From: JBFWVD01 sp050246915
GTDB lineage: Bacteria; Actinomycetota; Acidimicrobiia; Acidimicrobiales; Ilumatobacteraceae
Assembly: GCA_050246915.1 (NCBI GenBank)
Contig: JBFWVD010000005.1
Coordinates: 76,954-140,953 of the forward strand
Length of the DNA: 64,000 nucleotides
Direction of reading: 5' to 3'
A program made the position numbers and the translations under genes. Position 1 is the stretch's first letter; each line of letters opens with the position of its first letter. The notes under the pieces were generated by a model. That model searched no databases, was not told where the DNA came from, and was given only the letters and a program-made list of their open reading frames with translations. Below, piece by piece: positions 1 to 9,562 of the stretch.

Positions 1-2
1 AG

Positions 3-3000
3 GGCGATGTCGAGGTCACGCCGCAGATCGCCCGTCGGCTGGCGTCGCTGAGTCTCTACCGCCGGGACCCGGACGTATGCCGGGCGGCGCTCACCGACGG
101 CGATGCGTGGGAGACCTACCTTGCCTTGTTTGCGGTGGCGATGCACGATGTCATCCCCGCCCTGGAGTGGGCTGAGGTCGTGATGCGGCGGCCGACCGCT
201 GACGTTCGCGCTGCGGCCGTGCGGTTCCTCGCCACCACACAGCTGACATCGGCGACGGCGCGAGTGTTGGGGGCTCTCGACGATCCGTCGCTCGAGGTGG
301 CAGCGCTGGCCAACACCTTCCTGTATTTCGGTTCCCGCGACGCCATTCATCCGCCCGATGCGTTCGAACGACTCGAGCGTTTTGCTCATCGATTGCCGCC
401 CGGCAACCGGACCGGTGAGGTGGTGGGTATCGAGACGAGCGGTCCCTCGCTCGCTCGTGACTCGGTGCTGGGCAAGATGCTGTCAGTTCGCGGGCCGCGA
501 CCGCTGGGGAGGTTGGTGCCGTGGATCTCCGACATGGAGCCACACACCCGGTCGTTGTTCGCTGAGGCTGCGGGAGAGTCGAAGCGTCTCTCGGCTGACG
601 TACGCGAAGTGCTGGTACGACTTGTGGGTGATCGCTCCGGCCAGGTGCGCGCCGCCGCTGTCAAGGCGCTGAACGCACTCAGCCTCGATCCGGCCGAGGC
701 CATCGTCATCGAGGATCTTCTGACACGAAAGGCTGGTGATCTCCGCCGGGGCGTGATTGGCTTGCTCGCACGTCAGAGCGCGCCGAACGCGGTGGCATCA
801 GCTCGCCGGCTCTGGGCGGGCGGTGATCCGGCTCGGCGCGACGCGGCCTGCGAACTGCTCGGCTCACTTCCTCCAGGCACCGCAGGTGTCGGAGAGGCAA
901 TCGCTGAACTCGTCGCACAAGGTCTCACCGATCGTCAACGCGAGTTGCTTCGCATCGAGAACTCTGACATCGCTGGTGGAGACGGCGAGGTGGCTCCCTC
1001 ACCGCTGTTCGACCGAGCACGAATGACTGCTGCACGGGCGCCGCGCCCGGCTGCGAGAGGGCGCGTCTTCGGTTCCGTGGCAGCAGCGCGGGTCGTCAGC
1101 GCGCTGGACGATCTCGCCCATGAACATCGAGACCGGGAGGTGACGATCGTCGATTGGCAAGGTTCGACGAAGATGCTCCTCGCCGATGTGCGCTGGCTTC
1201 CGTCGCCGTTCGGAGGTGGACCGGTTTCTGATGGCGGCGCCGACACCGGGACGATGGTGCTTCCCGAGGTGTTCCACCACTGGTGGGAGAACCGTCCACC
1301 AGAGTGTCGGGAGATCGACGCCCTCGACGCGGCTCGCTCGCTGGTACTCGTCGAAAGCGGTGCGCGGGTGGCGCCCTATGGGGCCAAGAACGCCGAGTGG
1401 TGGAGCCCAGCGCTTCGCCAGCTCATCGGACACGATCGTGGCGAGCTTCGTCACAGGACGCTCGTCGCCCACGTTCTGGAATGGCTCGTCGCGGAGTCGG
1501 CGGACGCCGACGTGATCGATGAGTGCATCGACGGTTACGAGGCTCTGCTTGCGCGTGTACCGGAGGCAGTGATCGCTGGGACCCCATTGTTGTTGCCCGA
1601 TGATGCGAACCGGTTCGTGTACCGCTTCGATTGGCGGCACGTAGTCCTGCAATGCAGCTGGCATTCGATGTTGCATGGGCTCGTCGTGCGTCGGCCCGAA
1701 GCGTTCAACTCCGCACAGCTGTCGCGCATGATGGGCCTTGCTCGTTGGATCGATGAACCTGTGCCCGGCGCAACGCGCATCGCTGTCCCATCAGCTCTGC
1801 TGCTCGCCGCAGCACAAGCTGGGGTGGCGAGCGATGATGACATTCGCGATGGCCTTCTCGAGCCGGGGACGCAGCTGCTCAGCCACTTCACTCGGCGCAG
1901 GTCGCACTCAGCATCGTCCGCCTCGCCCCGAGTTGCTGCGGTCGCCGCCGAGACTCGCGACCGGATCGTCGAGATGGAGCGCAAGCGTGGAGACCTGCCG
2001 ACACCAGCGAGCCGCGCTGCGAAGTCGATCAGCAGCATCTCGGGCGGAGAGCTCGCGATCGACCTCCTCGGTCGGCTCGGGAAGGGTTCGATCGCGCGCG
2101 GCTACGCGAGTGGGGTTGGCCGAGCAGAGGTGTACAGCCATCTCATTCGCGTCAGCTTCCCCTCGGATGCCGATACCGGGTCAACCGTGCGTGCGGCGGC
2201 GCTCGCTGCCAAGGTCTCGGACAAGCGACTCGTGGAGTTCGCGGTGTTCGCACCGCAGTGGGCCCGGGTGGTCGGGGACGCTCTCCGATGGGACGGATTC
2301 GATGATGCCGTGTGGTGGTTCCACGCTCACACCAAGGACGATCAGTGGGGTGTTGGCATCGACGTGCGGGAGACCTGGGCTGCGCTGTCGGCAGAACGGA
2401 CGCCGCTCTCCGGGCAGGATCTGCTGGCGGGTGCTGTCGACTACGCGTGGTTCCAGCGCGCCTATGCGCGGCTCGGTGCAAAGCGCTGGGCGACGCTCCA
2501 TGCCGCCGCCAAGCTGGCATCGGGAGGCGCTGGACATCGCAGGGCCCAGCTGTTTGCCGAGGCCATTGTCGGCGAGACCGACGAGAGCGCGCTCCGCACT
2601 CGGATCTCGACGACACGTCATCAGGACTCGGTCCGGGCCCTTGGACTCGTGCCCCTTCCTGGCGACGAGCCTGATCGGGCTGCGGTCACTCTCGGGCGAT
2701 ACCAAGCGCTGCGCGAGTTCGAGCGAGGGTCTGCGAAGTTCGGCAATCAACGCCAGCTGAGTGAACGTACTGCCGTCCGGATCGGCATCGAGAACCTCGC
2801 CCGAAGCGCCGGCTTCGACGACCCGCAACGGTTCATCTGGTCGATGGAGGCCGCTGAGCTCGGTGACCTTGCTGACGGTCCGGTCACCGTCGAGGCCGGC
2901 AATGTGGCCGTCACCTTGTCGATCGATGATAGGGGCGAAGCGAACCTGGCCGTGGTGAAATCGGGCAAGCCGTTGAAGGCAATCCCTGCCGATCTCCGCA

Positions 3001-4070
3001 AGATGCCAGAGATCGCCGAGCTGCGCGATCGCAAGACGACACTGGTGCGCCAAGCATCTCGAGTTCGAACGTCCCTCGAGTCGGCGATGGTCCGCGGGGA
3101 ACGGTTCACCCTCCACGACCTGTCGCTCCTCGACCGCCATCCCATCGTCGAACCGCTGCTTCGCCGGCTTGTGTTCGTTGACGAAGGTGGCGTCGTGATG
3201 CGACGCGTCAATGGCGGTTTCGTGGGGATCGATGGCAAGACCATCGATCCGAGTGGCGTTCTGTGCCTGGCCCATCCGAGGGACCTCTTGCGCAGCGGTC
3301 AGTGGATCGCATGGCAGGAGCGTGTGTTCGTCGAGTCGGAGCAGCAGCCCTTCAAGCAAGTGTTCCGCGAGCTCTATGTCTTGACCGACGCAGAGCGCGC
3401 GGCTGGCCCCGGCAGTCATCGCTATGACGGTCATCAGATCCAGCCGCGTCAAGCCATGGCGCTGTTCGGGCGGCGAGGGTGGCTCACCAACCGTGAGACC
3501 GGAGAGGTCTCACGGGTGTTCCATCGCCACGGTGTCGTGGCACGCGTGACGTTCCTCGACGGATTCGGCACACCAGCCGAGGTCGAACTCCCGACGATCA
3601 CCGGCGTCTATTTCACCAAGCAGGGCGAGTACGTCGCGCAACCCATCGACACCATCGACCCCATCGTGTTCTCCGAGGCGATGCGCGATCTCGACCTCGT
3701 CGTCAGCGTGGCACACGCCGGCGGCGTCGACCCTGAGTCGACGTCCTCGACGATCGAGATGCGCTCTGCCCTCGTCCGAGAAACCATGCGTCTCTCCAAG
3801 CTCGACAATGTCCGGGTACTCGATGCACACGCCGTGATCGACGGTGCGCTCGGTGAATACTCGGTGCACCTCGGTAGCGGTGTCGTCCACCGGCGACCTG
3901 GCGGTGCGGTGTGCATCATCGCTGTCGACAGCCAACGCCGCGGGCGGATCTTCCTTCCCTTCGCCGACGACGATCCCAAGACTGCCGAGGTCATCGCGAA
4001 GATCTTGCTGCTCGCGCGCGACAAGGAGATCAAGGACCCGACGATCCTTGCGCAGCTGACGTCGACGTAG
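3..4070 (+). CDS. DUF4132-family giant protein, 5' end cut by window edge
   Basis: The reading frame is open from base 3 with no stop, so the gene begins left of the window; the TTG at 126 is only the first start-like codon. About 1355 residues are visible. The first ~330 are Ala/Leu/Arg-rich and look like HEAT-type helical repeats (segments such as SGQVRAAAVKALNAL). The C-terminal third matches my recollection of DUF4132 proteins: QVFRELYVLTDAE, a RGWLTNRETGEVSR segment, then a closing domain with YSVHLGSGVVHRRPGGA, GRIFLPFADDDPKTAEV and KDPTILAQL. DUF4132 occurs in E. coli MolR/YehI-like proteins; the molecular role is unknown. It converges on the tRNA-Gly gene. Family call fairly firm, function not known. 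Confidence 0.8.
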   Translation, partial: GDVEVTPQIARRLASLSLYRRDPDVCRAALTDGDAWETYLALFAVAMHDVIPALEWAEVVMRRPTADVRAAAVRFLATTQLTSATARVLGALDDPSLEVAALANTFLYFGSRDAIHPPDAFERLERFAHRLPPGNRTGEVVGIETSGPSLARDSVLGKMLSVRGPRPLGRLVPWISDMEPHTRSLFAEAAGESKRLSADVREVLVRLVGDRSGQVRAAAVKALNALSLDPAEAIVIEDLLTRKAGDLRRGVIGLLARQSAPNAVASARRLWAGGDPARRDAACELLGSLPPGTAGVGEAIAELVAQGLTDRQRELLRIENSDIAGGDGEVAPSPLFDRARMTAARAPRPAARGRVFGSVAAARVVSALDDLAHEHRDREVTIVDWQGSTKMLLADVRWLPSPFGGGPVSDGGADTGTMVLPEVFHHWWENRPPECREIDALDAARSLVLVESGARVAPYGAKNAEWWSPALRQLIGHDRGELRHRTLVAHVLEWLVAESADADVIDECIDGYEALLARVPEAVIAGTPLLLPDDANRFVYRFDWRHVVLQCSWHSMLHGLVVRRPEAFNSAQLSRMMGLARWIDEPVPGATRIAVPSALLLAAAQAGVASDDDIRDGLLEPGTQLLSHFTRRRSHSASSASPRVAAVAAETRDRIVEMERKRGDLPTPASRAAKSISSISGGELAIDLLGRLGKGSIARGYASGVGRAEVYSHLIRVSFPSDADTGSTVRAAALAAKVSDKRLVEFAVFAPQWARVVGDALRWDGFDDAVWWFHAHTKDDQWGVGIDVRETWAALSAERTPLSGQDLLAGAVDYAWFQRAYARLGAKRWATLHAAAKLASGGAGHRRAQLFAEAIVGETDESALRTRISTTRHQDSVRALGLVPLPGDEPDRAAVTLGRYQALREFERGSAKFGNQRQLSERTAVRIGIENLARSAGFDDPQRFIWSMEAAELGDLADGPVTVEAGNVAVTLSIDDRGEANLAVVKSGKPLKAIPADLRKMPEIAELRDRKTTLVRQASRVRTSLESAMVRGERFTLHDLSLLDRHPIVEPLLRRLVFVDEGGVVMRRVNGGFVGIDGKTIDPSGVLCLAHPRDLLRSGQWIAWQERVFVESEQQPFKQVFRELYVLTDAERAAGPGSHRYDGHQIQPRQAMALFGRRGWLTNRETGEVSRVFHRHGVVARVTFLDGFGTPAEVELPTITGVYFTKQGEYVAQPIDTIDPIVFSEAMRDLDLVVSVAHAGGVDPESTSSTIEMRSALVRETMRLSKLDNVRVLDAHAVIDGALGEYSVHLGSGVVHRRPGGAVCIIAVDSQRRGRIFLPFADDDPKTAEVIAKILLLARDKEIKDPTILAQLTST

Positions 4071-4311
4071 CGGAGCGACCCACGGCGGTCACTACGATAT
4101 GGACGAGCGGGGGTATTCGCTCTCGTCCCGGCATTGGTCCCGCTGACGCTCCCGAACCGCTGGGACCCCTGAGAGCACATGGCGGCGCCGGATGAGGCTG
4201 ACGGAATGCTGGTGTTCTCTCTCGGCTGGTGCCAGAGCGTGGTCCGACTCGCAAGGCCGCGATAAGGCCGCGACGCAGCGCACGCGCAAGTCGACTTGCG
4301 CTCGAACGCGA

Positions 4312-4339
4312 CGAAACCCCCGCCTGAGCAGGGGTTTCG
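4312..4339 (-). terminator. Hairpin downstream of tRNA-Gly
   Basis: A perfect 9-bp inverted repeat (cgaaacccc / ggggtttcg) with a 10-nt loop lies 5 nt past the 3' end of the minus-strand tRNA. No long U tract follows on the minus strand, so it may end transcription only partly or mark the processing end. It could also stop readthrough from the DUF4132 gene. Confidence 0.6.
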
Positions 4340-4344
4340 GTGAG

Positions 4345-4416
<72 letters not shown>

Positions 4417-4651
4417 GTTGGCGGCGACTACGTCGCTCCTGCACGCTGTCCGGCTCAGCCGTCCAGCGGACGCTGAAACTGTAGTCGCCCGTTGTCGCTC
4501 TCGTCAGATGAGCGGAGAGGGCAGGCGGCCGGCGTTTCGGGCAGTGCTGGCTCGGGAATCATCCTGCCGTCGTCGGTCGGTGATGCTCCGGAGGTACTCG
4601 ACGAACGTCCTAGGGTCATCGAACAACACATGTGGACTCGTTGGAGGGAAC

Positions 4652-6418
4652 ATGAAGATCAGCTCACGCAGATCAGCGGTTGGGGTTGCTGCTGCGCTTT
4701 GCGCGTCGATTGCGTTCGCCAGTGTCAGCGCCGACGCGTCAGAACGGCACGGCGACCATCGGGCGGGTCGGGTGAAGGTCCAACTCCTGTCGTTCAACGA
4801 CTATCACGGCCACCTCGAACCTCCAACGGGAACCGACGCGACTCTGACGCCAGCTCAAGATCCGACCGCGACACCTGTTGGTGGAGCGGAGTTCCTGTCG
4901 TCGAAGCTGACCGAGCTTCGAGTTGGGGCGAAGAACTCGCTCACGGTCGCGGCAGGCGACCTCATCGGGGGCTCGCCGTTTCTGTCGGGCCTGTTCCACG
5001 ACGAGCCCAGCGTCGAGTCCCTCGAGGCAATGAAGCTTGACGTGTCCAGCGTTGGCAACCACGAGTTCGACGAGGGCATCGACGAGCTCAAGCGCATGCA
5101 ATACGGCGGGTGCAACCCGGTCGATGGGTGCTACTTCCCCGATGAGCCCTACGACGGAGCGAGCTTCACGTGGCTCGCGGCAAACGTGGTGTATGCCAAG
5201 AACAACAGGAGCGTCCTTCCCCCCACGTGGGTGAAGAAGATCGACGGTGTGAAGATCGGGTTCATCGGAATGACGTTGGAGGGAACCCCGGAACTCGTAG
5301 CGCAAGCCGGAATCCAAGGTCTCGTCTTCAAAGACGAGGTGGAGACCGCCAACGCTGCCGCCCGCAAGCTCAAGCGCTCCGGGGTGAAGGCGATCGTCGT
5401 GCTCCTCCACGAAGGCGGCTTGCAGTCGGGGACCTACAACGGGTGCACCGGCATCTCCGGTCCGATCGCGACGATCGCGTCCGGGCTCGATGCTGAGATC
5501 GACATGGTGGTCACCGGCCACACGCACCAGCCATACGTCTGCACCATCGCCGACCCGGCCGGTCAACCGCGCATGGTCACATCGGCGTCCTCCTTCGGGC
5601 GCGTCGTCACCGAGACGTGGCTGCAGATCGACAAGCGCACCGGCCAAGTCGTTCGTTCGGCGACGACATCGGTCAACCATCTGGTGCCCCGGACGTTGGT
5701 CGCCGACGCAACGCTCACATCCATCATCGCCAAATGGAAGGCACTCGCAGCGCCTCGGGCCAATCGCATCGTCGGTACCGTCACCGCCGACATCGTCCGC
5801 TCGGCGAACCGCGACAGCGAGGCGTCACTCGGCAACCTCATCGCAGATGCTCAGCTCGAAGCGACCGCAGCGGCTGGCGATGGGGGAGCACAGATCGCAC
5901 TCATGAACCCCGGTGGTGTTCGGGCCGACCTCACGGCGTCGCTCATCTCCGGTGGCGAGCAACCGGGCCAGGTCACCTTCGGTGAAGCGTTTGCAGTGCA
6001 GCCGTTCGGCAACCTCCTCGTCACGATGGACCTGACCGGCGCCCAACTCCAGGCGCTGCTCGAGCAGCAGTTCGTTCCGACGAGGAGCCGGCCGTTGCTG
6101 ATCTTCGGAGTGTCGAGCGGCCTCACGTTCAGCTTCGACATGCCCGATCGCGACGTTGCTGGGGTGATCATCCCTGGACAGGCATCGGGGAATCGCGTCA
6201 GCAATCTGGCGCTCAATGGAGTCCCCATCGATCCGGTAGCGACCTACCGGGTGACGACGAACAACTTCCTCGCCGACGGCGGTGACGGATTCACGGTGTT
6301 CACCCAAGGCACCAATCGGGCCGGGGGTGGCGATGACCTCGTCGCCTTCACCGAGTACCTCACCGCGCACAGCCCGGTGGCACCTACGCCTGTTGACAGG
6401 ATCACCGAGCTTCCGTGA
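4652..6418 (+). CDS. Secreted bifunctional metallophosphatase/5'-nucleotidase (UshA type)
   Basis: A 588-residue exported hydrolase that should release phosphate from nucleotides or UDP-sugars outside the membrane. The ATG at 4652 is chosen because GGAGGG precedes it by a few bases and translation then begins with a signal peptide (MKISSRR then a hydrophobic run ending near ASVSADA). The frame is open further upstream to 4418, but that part lies in the tRNA-Gly promoter region. The N-terminal calcineurin-like metal site shows FNDYHGHLEP, a GD pair, GNHEFDEG and GHTHQP; the C-terminal 5'-nucleotidase domain shows NPGGVR, a QPFGN segment and NNFLADGGDG. No sorting signal or C-terminal anchor is visible, so the product is probably released. 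It converges with the next gene, 7 bp apart. Confidence 0.9.
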   Translation: MKISSRRSAVGVAAALCASIAFASVSADASERHGDHRAGRVKVQLLSFNDYHGHLEPPTGTDATLTPAQDPTATPVGGAEFLSSKLTELRVGAKNSLTVAAGDLIGGSPFLSGLFHDEPSVESLEAMKLDVSSVGNHEFDEGIDELKRMQYGGCNPVDGCYFPDEPYDGASFTWLAANVVYAKNNRSVLPPTWVKKIDGVKIGFIGMTLEGTPELVAQAGIQGLVFKDEVETANAAARKLKRSGVKAIVVLLHEGGLQSGTYNGCTGISGPIATIASGLDAEIDMVVTGHTHQPYVCTIADPAGQPRMVTSASSFGRVVTETWLQIDKRTGQVVRSATTSVNHLVPRTLVADATLTSIIAKWKALAAPRANRIVGTVTADIVRSANRDSEASLGNLIADAQLEATAAAGDGGAQIALMNPGGVRADLTASLISGGEQPGQVTFGEAFAVQPFGNLLVTMDLTGAQLQALLEQQFVPTRSRPLLIFGVSSGLTFSFDMPDRDVAGVIIPGQASGNRVSNLALNGVPIDPVATYRVTTNNFLADGGDGFTVFTQGTNRAGGGDDLVAFTEYLTAHSPVAPTPVDRITELP

Positions 6419-6425
6419 CGACGTT

Positions 6426-7373
6426 TCAGCGCATCGGCTCCGGATCTCGCAACACCAAGGTGTAGCTCTCGCGGTAGTTCACATCACCGACCGGTGACGG
6501 CCGCCTCGTGACTTTGGTGGCCTTCACCATCACCGGCATTCCCTGTTCTCCGATGAAGTAGTCGGTCACCGCGAACTCGCCATGGACATCGAGTCCCCCT
6601 GACGCGTTGGGTGCCACACCGGTGTCGAACGTCTGGCGCACGCACACCGTGTCGACAGTTCCCCATGGGGTGTCGACCGACTCGAAATCCATCGTCTCGA
6701 ACATCGAGGAGAACTCCTCGTCGCCGTTCGAACATGTACCGAGCCCCGCTTGTCCGGGGAGTCGGGCGGCATCGAGCACCCTCGGGGGAGGAGTGCATTC
6801 GAACGACTCGGAATCTGCCCGTCCGAAGAACTCGTGGTGTTCCGATGCGGTCGGTTCGATCATGCGATCGCCGTCGAGGCACCAGACCCATTCGTCGCGA
6901 CGCTCCTCGAGAGCATCCCAGCGCAAGCGGACACCGCAACTGTCGTTGGTGACCGTGATGGTGGTGACGTCCGGATATTCGTGTGTCGCGCCGGTGAGCG
7001 CGTCGATCGATTCCGAGCCAACGGTGTCGTAGTGGTAGACGCCCGGCGCGGGAAGCCGAAGTGGTCCGCCCGTCGGCCTCGCCGCATCTTCGGCCTCGGT
7101 CGGCGAATGCTGGCCTGCCGTCGTCGAAGCGGAGTCGCCTGAATCGCTCATCGAATCGGTCGCAGCGGAAGGCTGAACACCCGAAGCGATCGTGGACGAC
7201 ACCGTGGTGCTCGCCGCATCGGTGCGGTACCGGGCCATCACAGCGTCGGTCGTTACCTCCGTCGCCGTGTCATTCGGGTACCACAGCCGTACGGCCACGA
7301 TGCCGACGAGGGCCAAGATCGCGGCGGTGGCGAACGCCACGTGCCATCTCTTGAATCGACCTCGGGCAACCAC
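6426..7373 (-). CDS. Membrane-anchored extracytoplasmic protein of unknown function
   Basis: 315 residues: a short basic N-terminus (VARGRFKRWH), one hydrophobic segment (about residues 12-30) with no good cleavage site, a Thr/Ser-rich linker to about residue 95, then a soluble domain with four scattered cysteines that could form disulfides outside the cell. I do not recognise the family. The GTG start is backed by a TACCCT box 7 nt upstream (bases 7381-7386 on the minus strand), which suggests a leaderless transcript. Its 3' end lies 7 bp from the end of the nucleotidase gene, which is too close for a conventional terminator. Confidence 0.75.
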   Translation of the reverse strand: MVARGRFKRWHVAFATAAILALVGIVAVRLWYPNDTATEVTTDAVMARYRTDAASTTVSSTIASGVQPSAATDSMSDSGDSASTTAGQHSPTEAEDAARPTGGPLRLPAPGVYHYDTVGSESIDALTGATHEYPDVTTITVTNDSCGVRLRWDALEERRDEWVWCLDGDRMIEPTASEHHEFFGRADSESFECTPPPRVLDAARLPGQAGLGTCSNGDEEFSSMFETMDFESVDTPWGTVDTVCVRQTFDTGVAPNASGGLDVHGEFAVTDYFIGEQGMPVMVKATKVTRRPSPVGDVNYRESYTLVLRDPEPMR

Positions 7374-7380
7374 CCGATCA

Positions 7381-7386
7381 AGGGTA
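7381..7386 (-). promoter_or_regulatory. -10 box of the 6426-7373 gene
   Basis: TACCCT on the minus strand, 7 nt before the GTG start. Transcription would begin at or very near the start codon, so the mRNA is probably leaderless. No -35 box is claimed. Confidence 0.5.
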
Positions 7387-7544
7387 CGTCGTGGCGTGAG
7401 GGACTGTCGCTGGGTCGATCGACCTAACGAAACACCCGGTGGCCAAGGCGCCGTTTGTCAAGCGAGGTTGACGGCGGGTGTACCCGGGAAGTACTGCGAG
7501 AACGACGCGCCATGAGGGGGGCGTTCACGATCGACGAACTGTGG

Positions 7545-7617
7545 TCGGGGAGATGGGACTCGAACCCACGGCCTCCTGCTCCCAAAGCAGGCACGCTACC
7601 AACTGCGCCACTCCCCG
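7545..7617 (-). tRNA. tRNA-Pro (anticodon TGG)
   Basis: The minus strand gives acceptor CGGGGAG/CTCCCCG, a D-arm with GCGCAG, anticodon stem CCTGC/GCAGG around TTTGGGA with anticodon TGG, and a T-arm with GGTTCGAGTCC; discriminator A, no encoded CCA. The gene stands alone between two minus-strand protein genes. I see no clear terminator hairpin directly after it. Confidence 0.95.
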
Positions 7618-7686
7618 GTTCCGGGAAACCATCGTAGCGATGTCGCCCTGCGAGCCCCCATTGAGTTGCTCTACGTCATTGCTGGG

Positions 7687-9126
7687 TCACGTGACCCCGC
7701 ACGACTCCGGTCCACCGGTCACGCCCTGGCGCAGTGCGGCGACCGTGGAGAACACGGCGCCGGGCTCGCTGAGGCGACCTTGCGAACCGAACTGCACGAA
7801 CACGCTCACTGCTTCGTCGAGATCGCCGGCCGAGAAGCTGAAGGGATCTCGTGTGTCGTCCGATCCGTCGTTGGTGAGCACCGACTGGAACCAACCGCCG
7901 GTGAGGCAAGCCTGCTGGCGCAACACGTCGAGGGCACCCGACGAGTCGGGCGTTTCTCCGGCGAACTGGCGAGCGGCCTCGGCCCATGCCAGGCCGAGCA
8001 GAGTGCCGGTTGCGTTGTCACCGATCTCAGTGTGCAGTTCCTGGATGAGATCGTCGTTGTAGACGATGGTCCCCTCGGGCTTGCAGTAGCGCACGACCAG
8101 GTCGTCGGCCGTCACGACCGTTTTGTTGCAGGTGGACTGGCTCTCCCCGGCGCGACCCAGCGCGACGAGCTCAGTGATGGGGGTGAAGCCCGGAAGGAAC
8201 TTGCCGTAGAAGTAGTTCAGGTCCCCGATCACCAGCGGCAGCATGGCGTCGAAATCGAGATTGCCCTGCGTCGCGAAATCGGCCTCGGTGAAGGGGATCT
8301 GGGTGGTTGGCGGTGGGTTGGTGAGGTAGTCGGCGCACTCGCCGACACCCTTCTCGTAGCCCTCCTGGAAGGCCCGTACCCGATCGAATCCTGAGCCGTG
8401 AGCGTCGGCCGCCAACACGTTGTCGCCGGGGGCATCACGGAAGTCGAGCAGCGCGCCGATGAGCCCGTCGAGGCTCCCGGCATCGGCGAACACCCCGCCG
8501 AGCCTCTCGCCGGAACCCTTCGCCCACGCGCCGGCGAAGCAGTCGGCCTGCTGCTCGACCACGTAGGTGGCGACCCGGTCGATGGGTGCTCCGCCCTGGA
8601 ACTGGGCCACATGGCCCCACTCGTGGGCGAGGACGACGGCCGGTGCGGCAGGACCGAAGCGGTCCTCGAGGCTCGGGAGAAGGTTCCTCGCGTCGTACAC
8701 GACCGTGGTCCCTTCGGAGCACGGCGCGGCGAACGCGTTGTCTTGCACATCGCGGTAACGAACGCGCTCGCCGTCGCATCGCAGCGACGGGGTGGTCGGT
8801 TCCATGGCCACGATCCGGGCGTCGGGGAGCGGGGTGTACTTCTGGTCGAACACACCGGGCAGGTTGTCGCTCCAGAACGACTGGATGTCGGCGATGACCG
8901 TTGCCAGTGGCACCGGTTCCGAGGGTGTGGTGTCAGTCGGGGTCGACGGCGAGTTGGTCGATGACGACTGCTCCGGCTCGGTCGTGGTGCTGCCCGGTCG
9001 AGTTGTTGCGCTCGGCGTTGTGGTGTCAGTGGGCGACAGTGGAGTGACGGTGATGGTCACGTCGTCGACGCAGGCGCTCGCAAGGACAAGGGCGCCGGCT
9101 ATGAAGGCGAAGGTGCTGCGACGCAT
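7687..9126 (-). CDS. Putative zinc metallopeptidase, lipoprotein-like
   Basis: 479 residues. The N-terminus has two arginines, a hydrophobic core and LASAC, a somewhat atypical lipobox, so lipid attachment at Cys19 is likely but not certain. A Ser/Thr/Pro-rich spacer follows to about residue 70. The HExxH zinc motif appears as LAHEWGHVAQFQ, and a second segment (QQADCFAGAWAKG) supplies a plausible third ligand region, the arrangement known from neutral zinc metallopeptidases of the YpfJ type. The ATG start at 9126 lies 8 nt behind a TACCGT box. Probably an envelope-anchored protease; substrate unknown. It is not in an obvious operon. Confidence 0.7.
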   Translation of the reverse strand: MRRSTFAFIAGALVLASACVDDVTITVTPLSPTDTTTPSATTRPGSTTTEPEQSSSTNSPSTPTDTTPSEPVPLATVIADIQSFWSDNLPGVFDQKYTPLPDARIVAMEPTTPSLRCDGERVRYRDVQDNAFAAPCSEGTTVVYDARNLLPSLEDRFGPAAPAVVLAHEWGHVAQFQGGAPIDRVATYVVEQQADCFAGAWAKGSGERLGGVFADAGSLDGLIGALLDFRDAPGDNVLAADAHGSGFDRVRAFQEGYEKGVGECADYLTNPPPTTQIPFTEADFATQGNLDFDAMLPLVIGDLNYFYGKFLPGFTPITELVALGRAGESQSTCNKTVVTADDLVVRYCKPEGTIVYNDDLIQELHTEIGDNATGTLLGLAWAEAARQFAGETPDSSGALDVLRQQACLTGGWFQSVLTNDGSDDTRDPFSFSAGDLDEAVSVFVQFGSQGRLSEPGAVFSTVAALRQGVTGGPESCGVT

Positions 9127-9134
9127 CGGAGGTG

Positions 9135-9140
9135 ACGGTA
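9135..9140 (-). promoter_or_regulatory. -10 box of the metallopeptidase gene
   Basis: TACCGT on the minus strand, 8 nt before the ATG; the mRNA would have almost no leader. Confidence 0.5.
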
Positions 9141-9207
9141 CCGCCCCGAGCCTCCAACTGGATGTCGCTGCGGTGGACCGTTGTCCGCAGTTCAGCGACC
9201 GACGCGC

Positions 9208-9480
9208 TCAGCGCTTCTTGGCCAGCGCGATGTCGTTGCCGTCGAGGTCGCCCAGCTCCACACCGTTGGCGAACAACACGCGGTAACGCATCCAGTTGAA
9301 GCCGTTGGCCAGTAGGACCTTGCCCTGGGTGCCCTCGGGCACGCCGGGCAGTTCACGGACGGCCTTCACCTTGGTGGTCACGCTGAAGCCCAGCTTGTTC
9401 TTCGTCTTCACCCCGATCTCGAGCTGGTCTTTGGCGGGCCGGGCGAGGGCGTGAGGCTTCCAGGCAGTCACGCTCCGCAT
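9208..9480 (-). CDS. Small conserved actinobacterial protein, SH3-like
   Basis: 90 residues from the ATG at 9480. The frame is open further upstream, but that stretch is Arg/Pro-rich and overlaps the trigger-factor gene on the other strand, so it is probably not coding. The C-terminal half (GTQGKVLLANGFNWMRYRVL followed by FANGVELG) resembles a small KOW/SH3-like beta barrel that I associate with uncharacterised actinobacterial proteins. There is no signal peptide or membrane segment. It is transcribed divergently from tig, about 80 bp away. Function unknown; start moderately sure. Confidence 0.65.
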   Translation of the reverse strand: MRSVTAWKPHALARPAKDQLEIGVKTKNKLGFSVTTKVKAVRELPGVPEGTQGKVLLANGFNWMRYRVLFANGVELGDLDGNDIALAKKR

Positions 9481-9546
9481 TCTGCCAGGCGCGCGCCCCT
9501 CGACCCCATCTCCGCCTCCCATACCCGGGTCACACGGCGCCGCCGG

Positions 9547-9552
9547 TACACT
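9547..9552 (+). promoter_or_regulatory. -10 box of tig
   Basis: TACACT ends 10 nt before the tig ATG, with no Shine-Dalgarno sequence between. Predicted near-leaderless transcription of the tig-clpP(-clpX) operon. Confidence 0.55.
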
Positions 9553-9562
9553 CCCGTTCCTC

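Noticed and set aside
126..4070. TTG at 126 as the start of the DUF4132 gene
   Set aside because: The frame is open without a stop back to base 3, so the true start lies outside the window.
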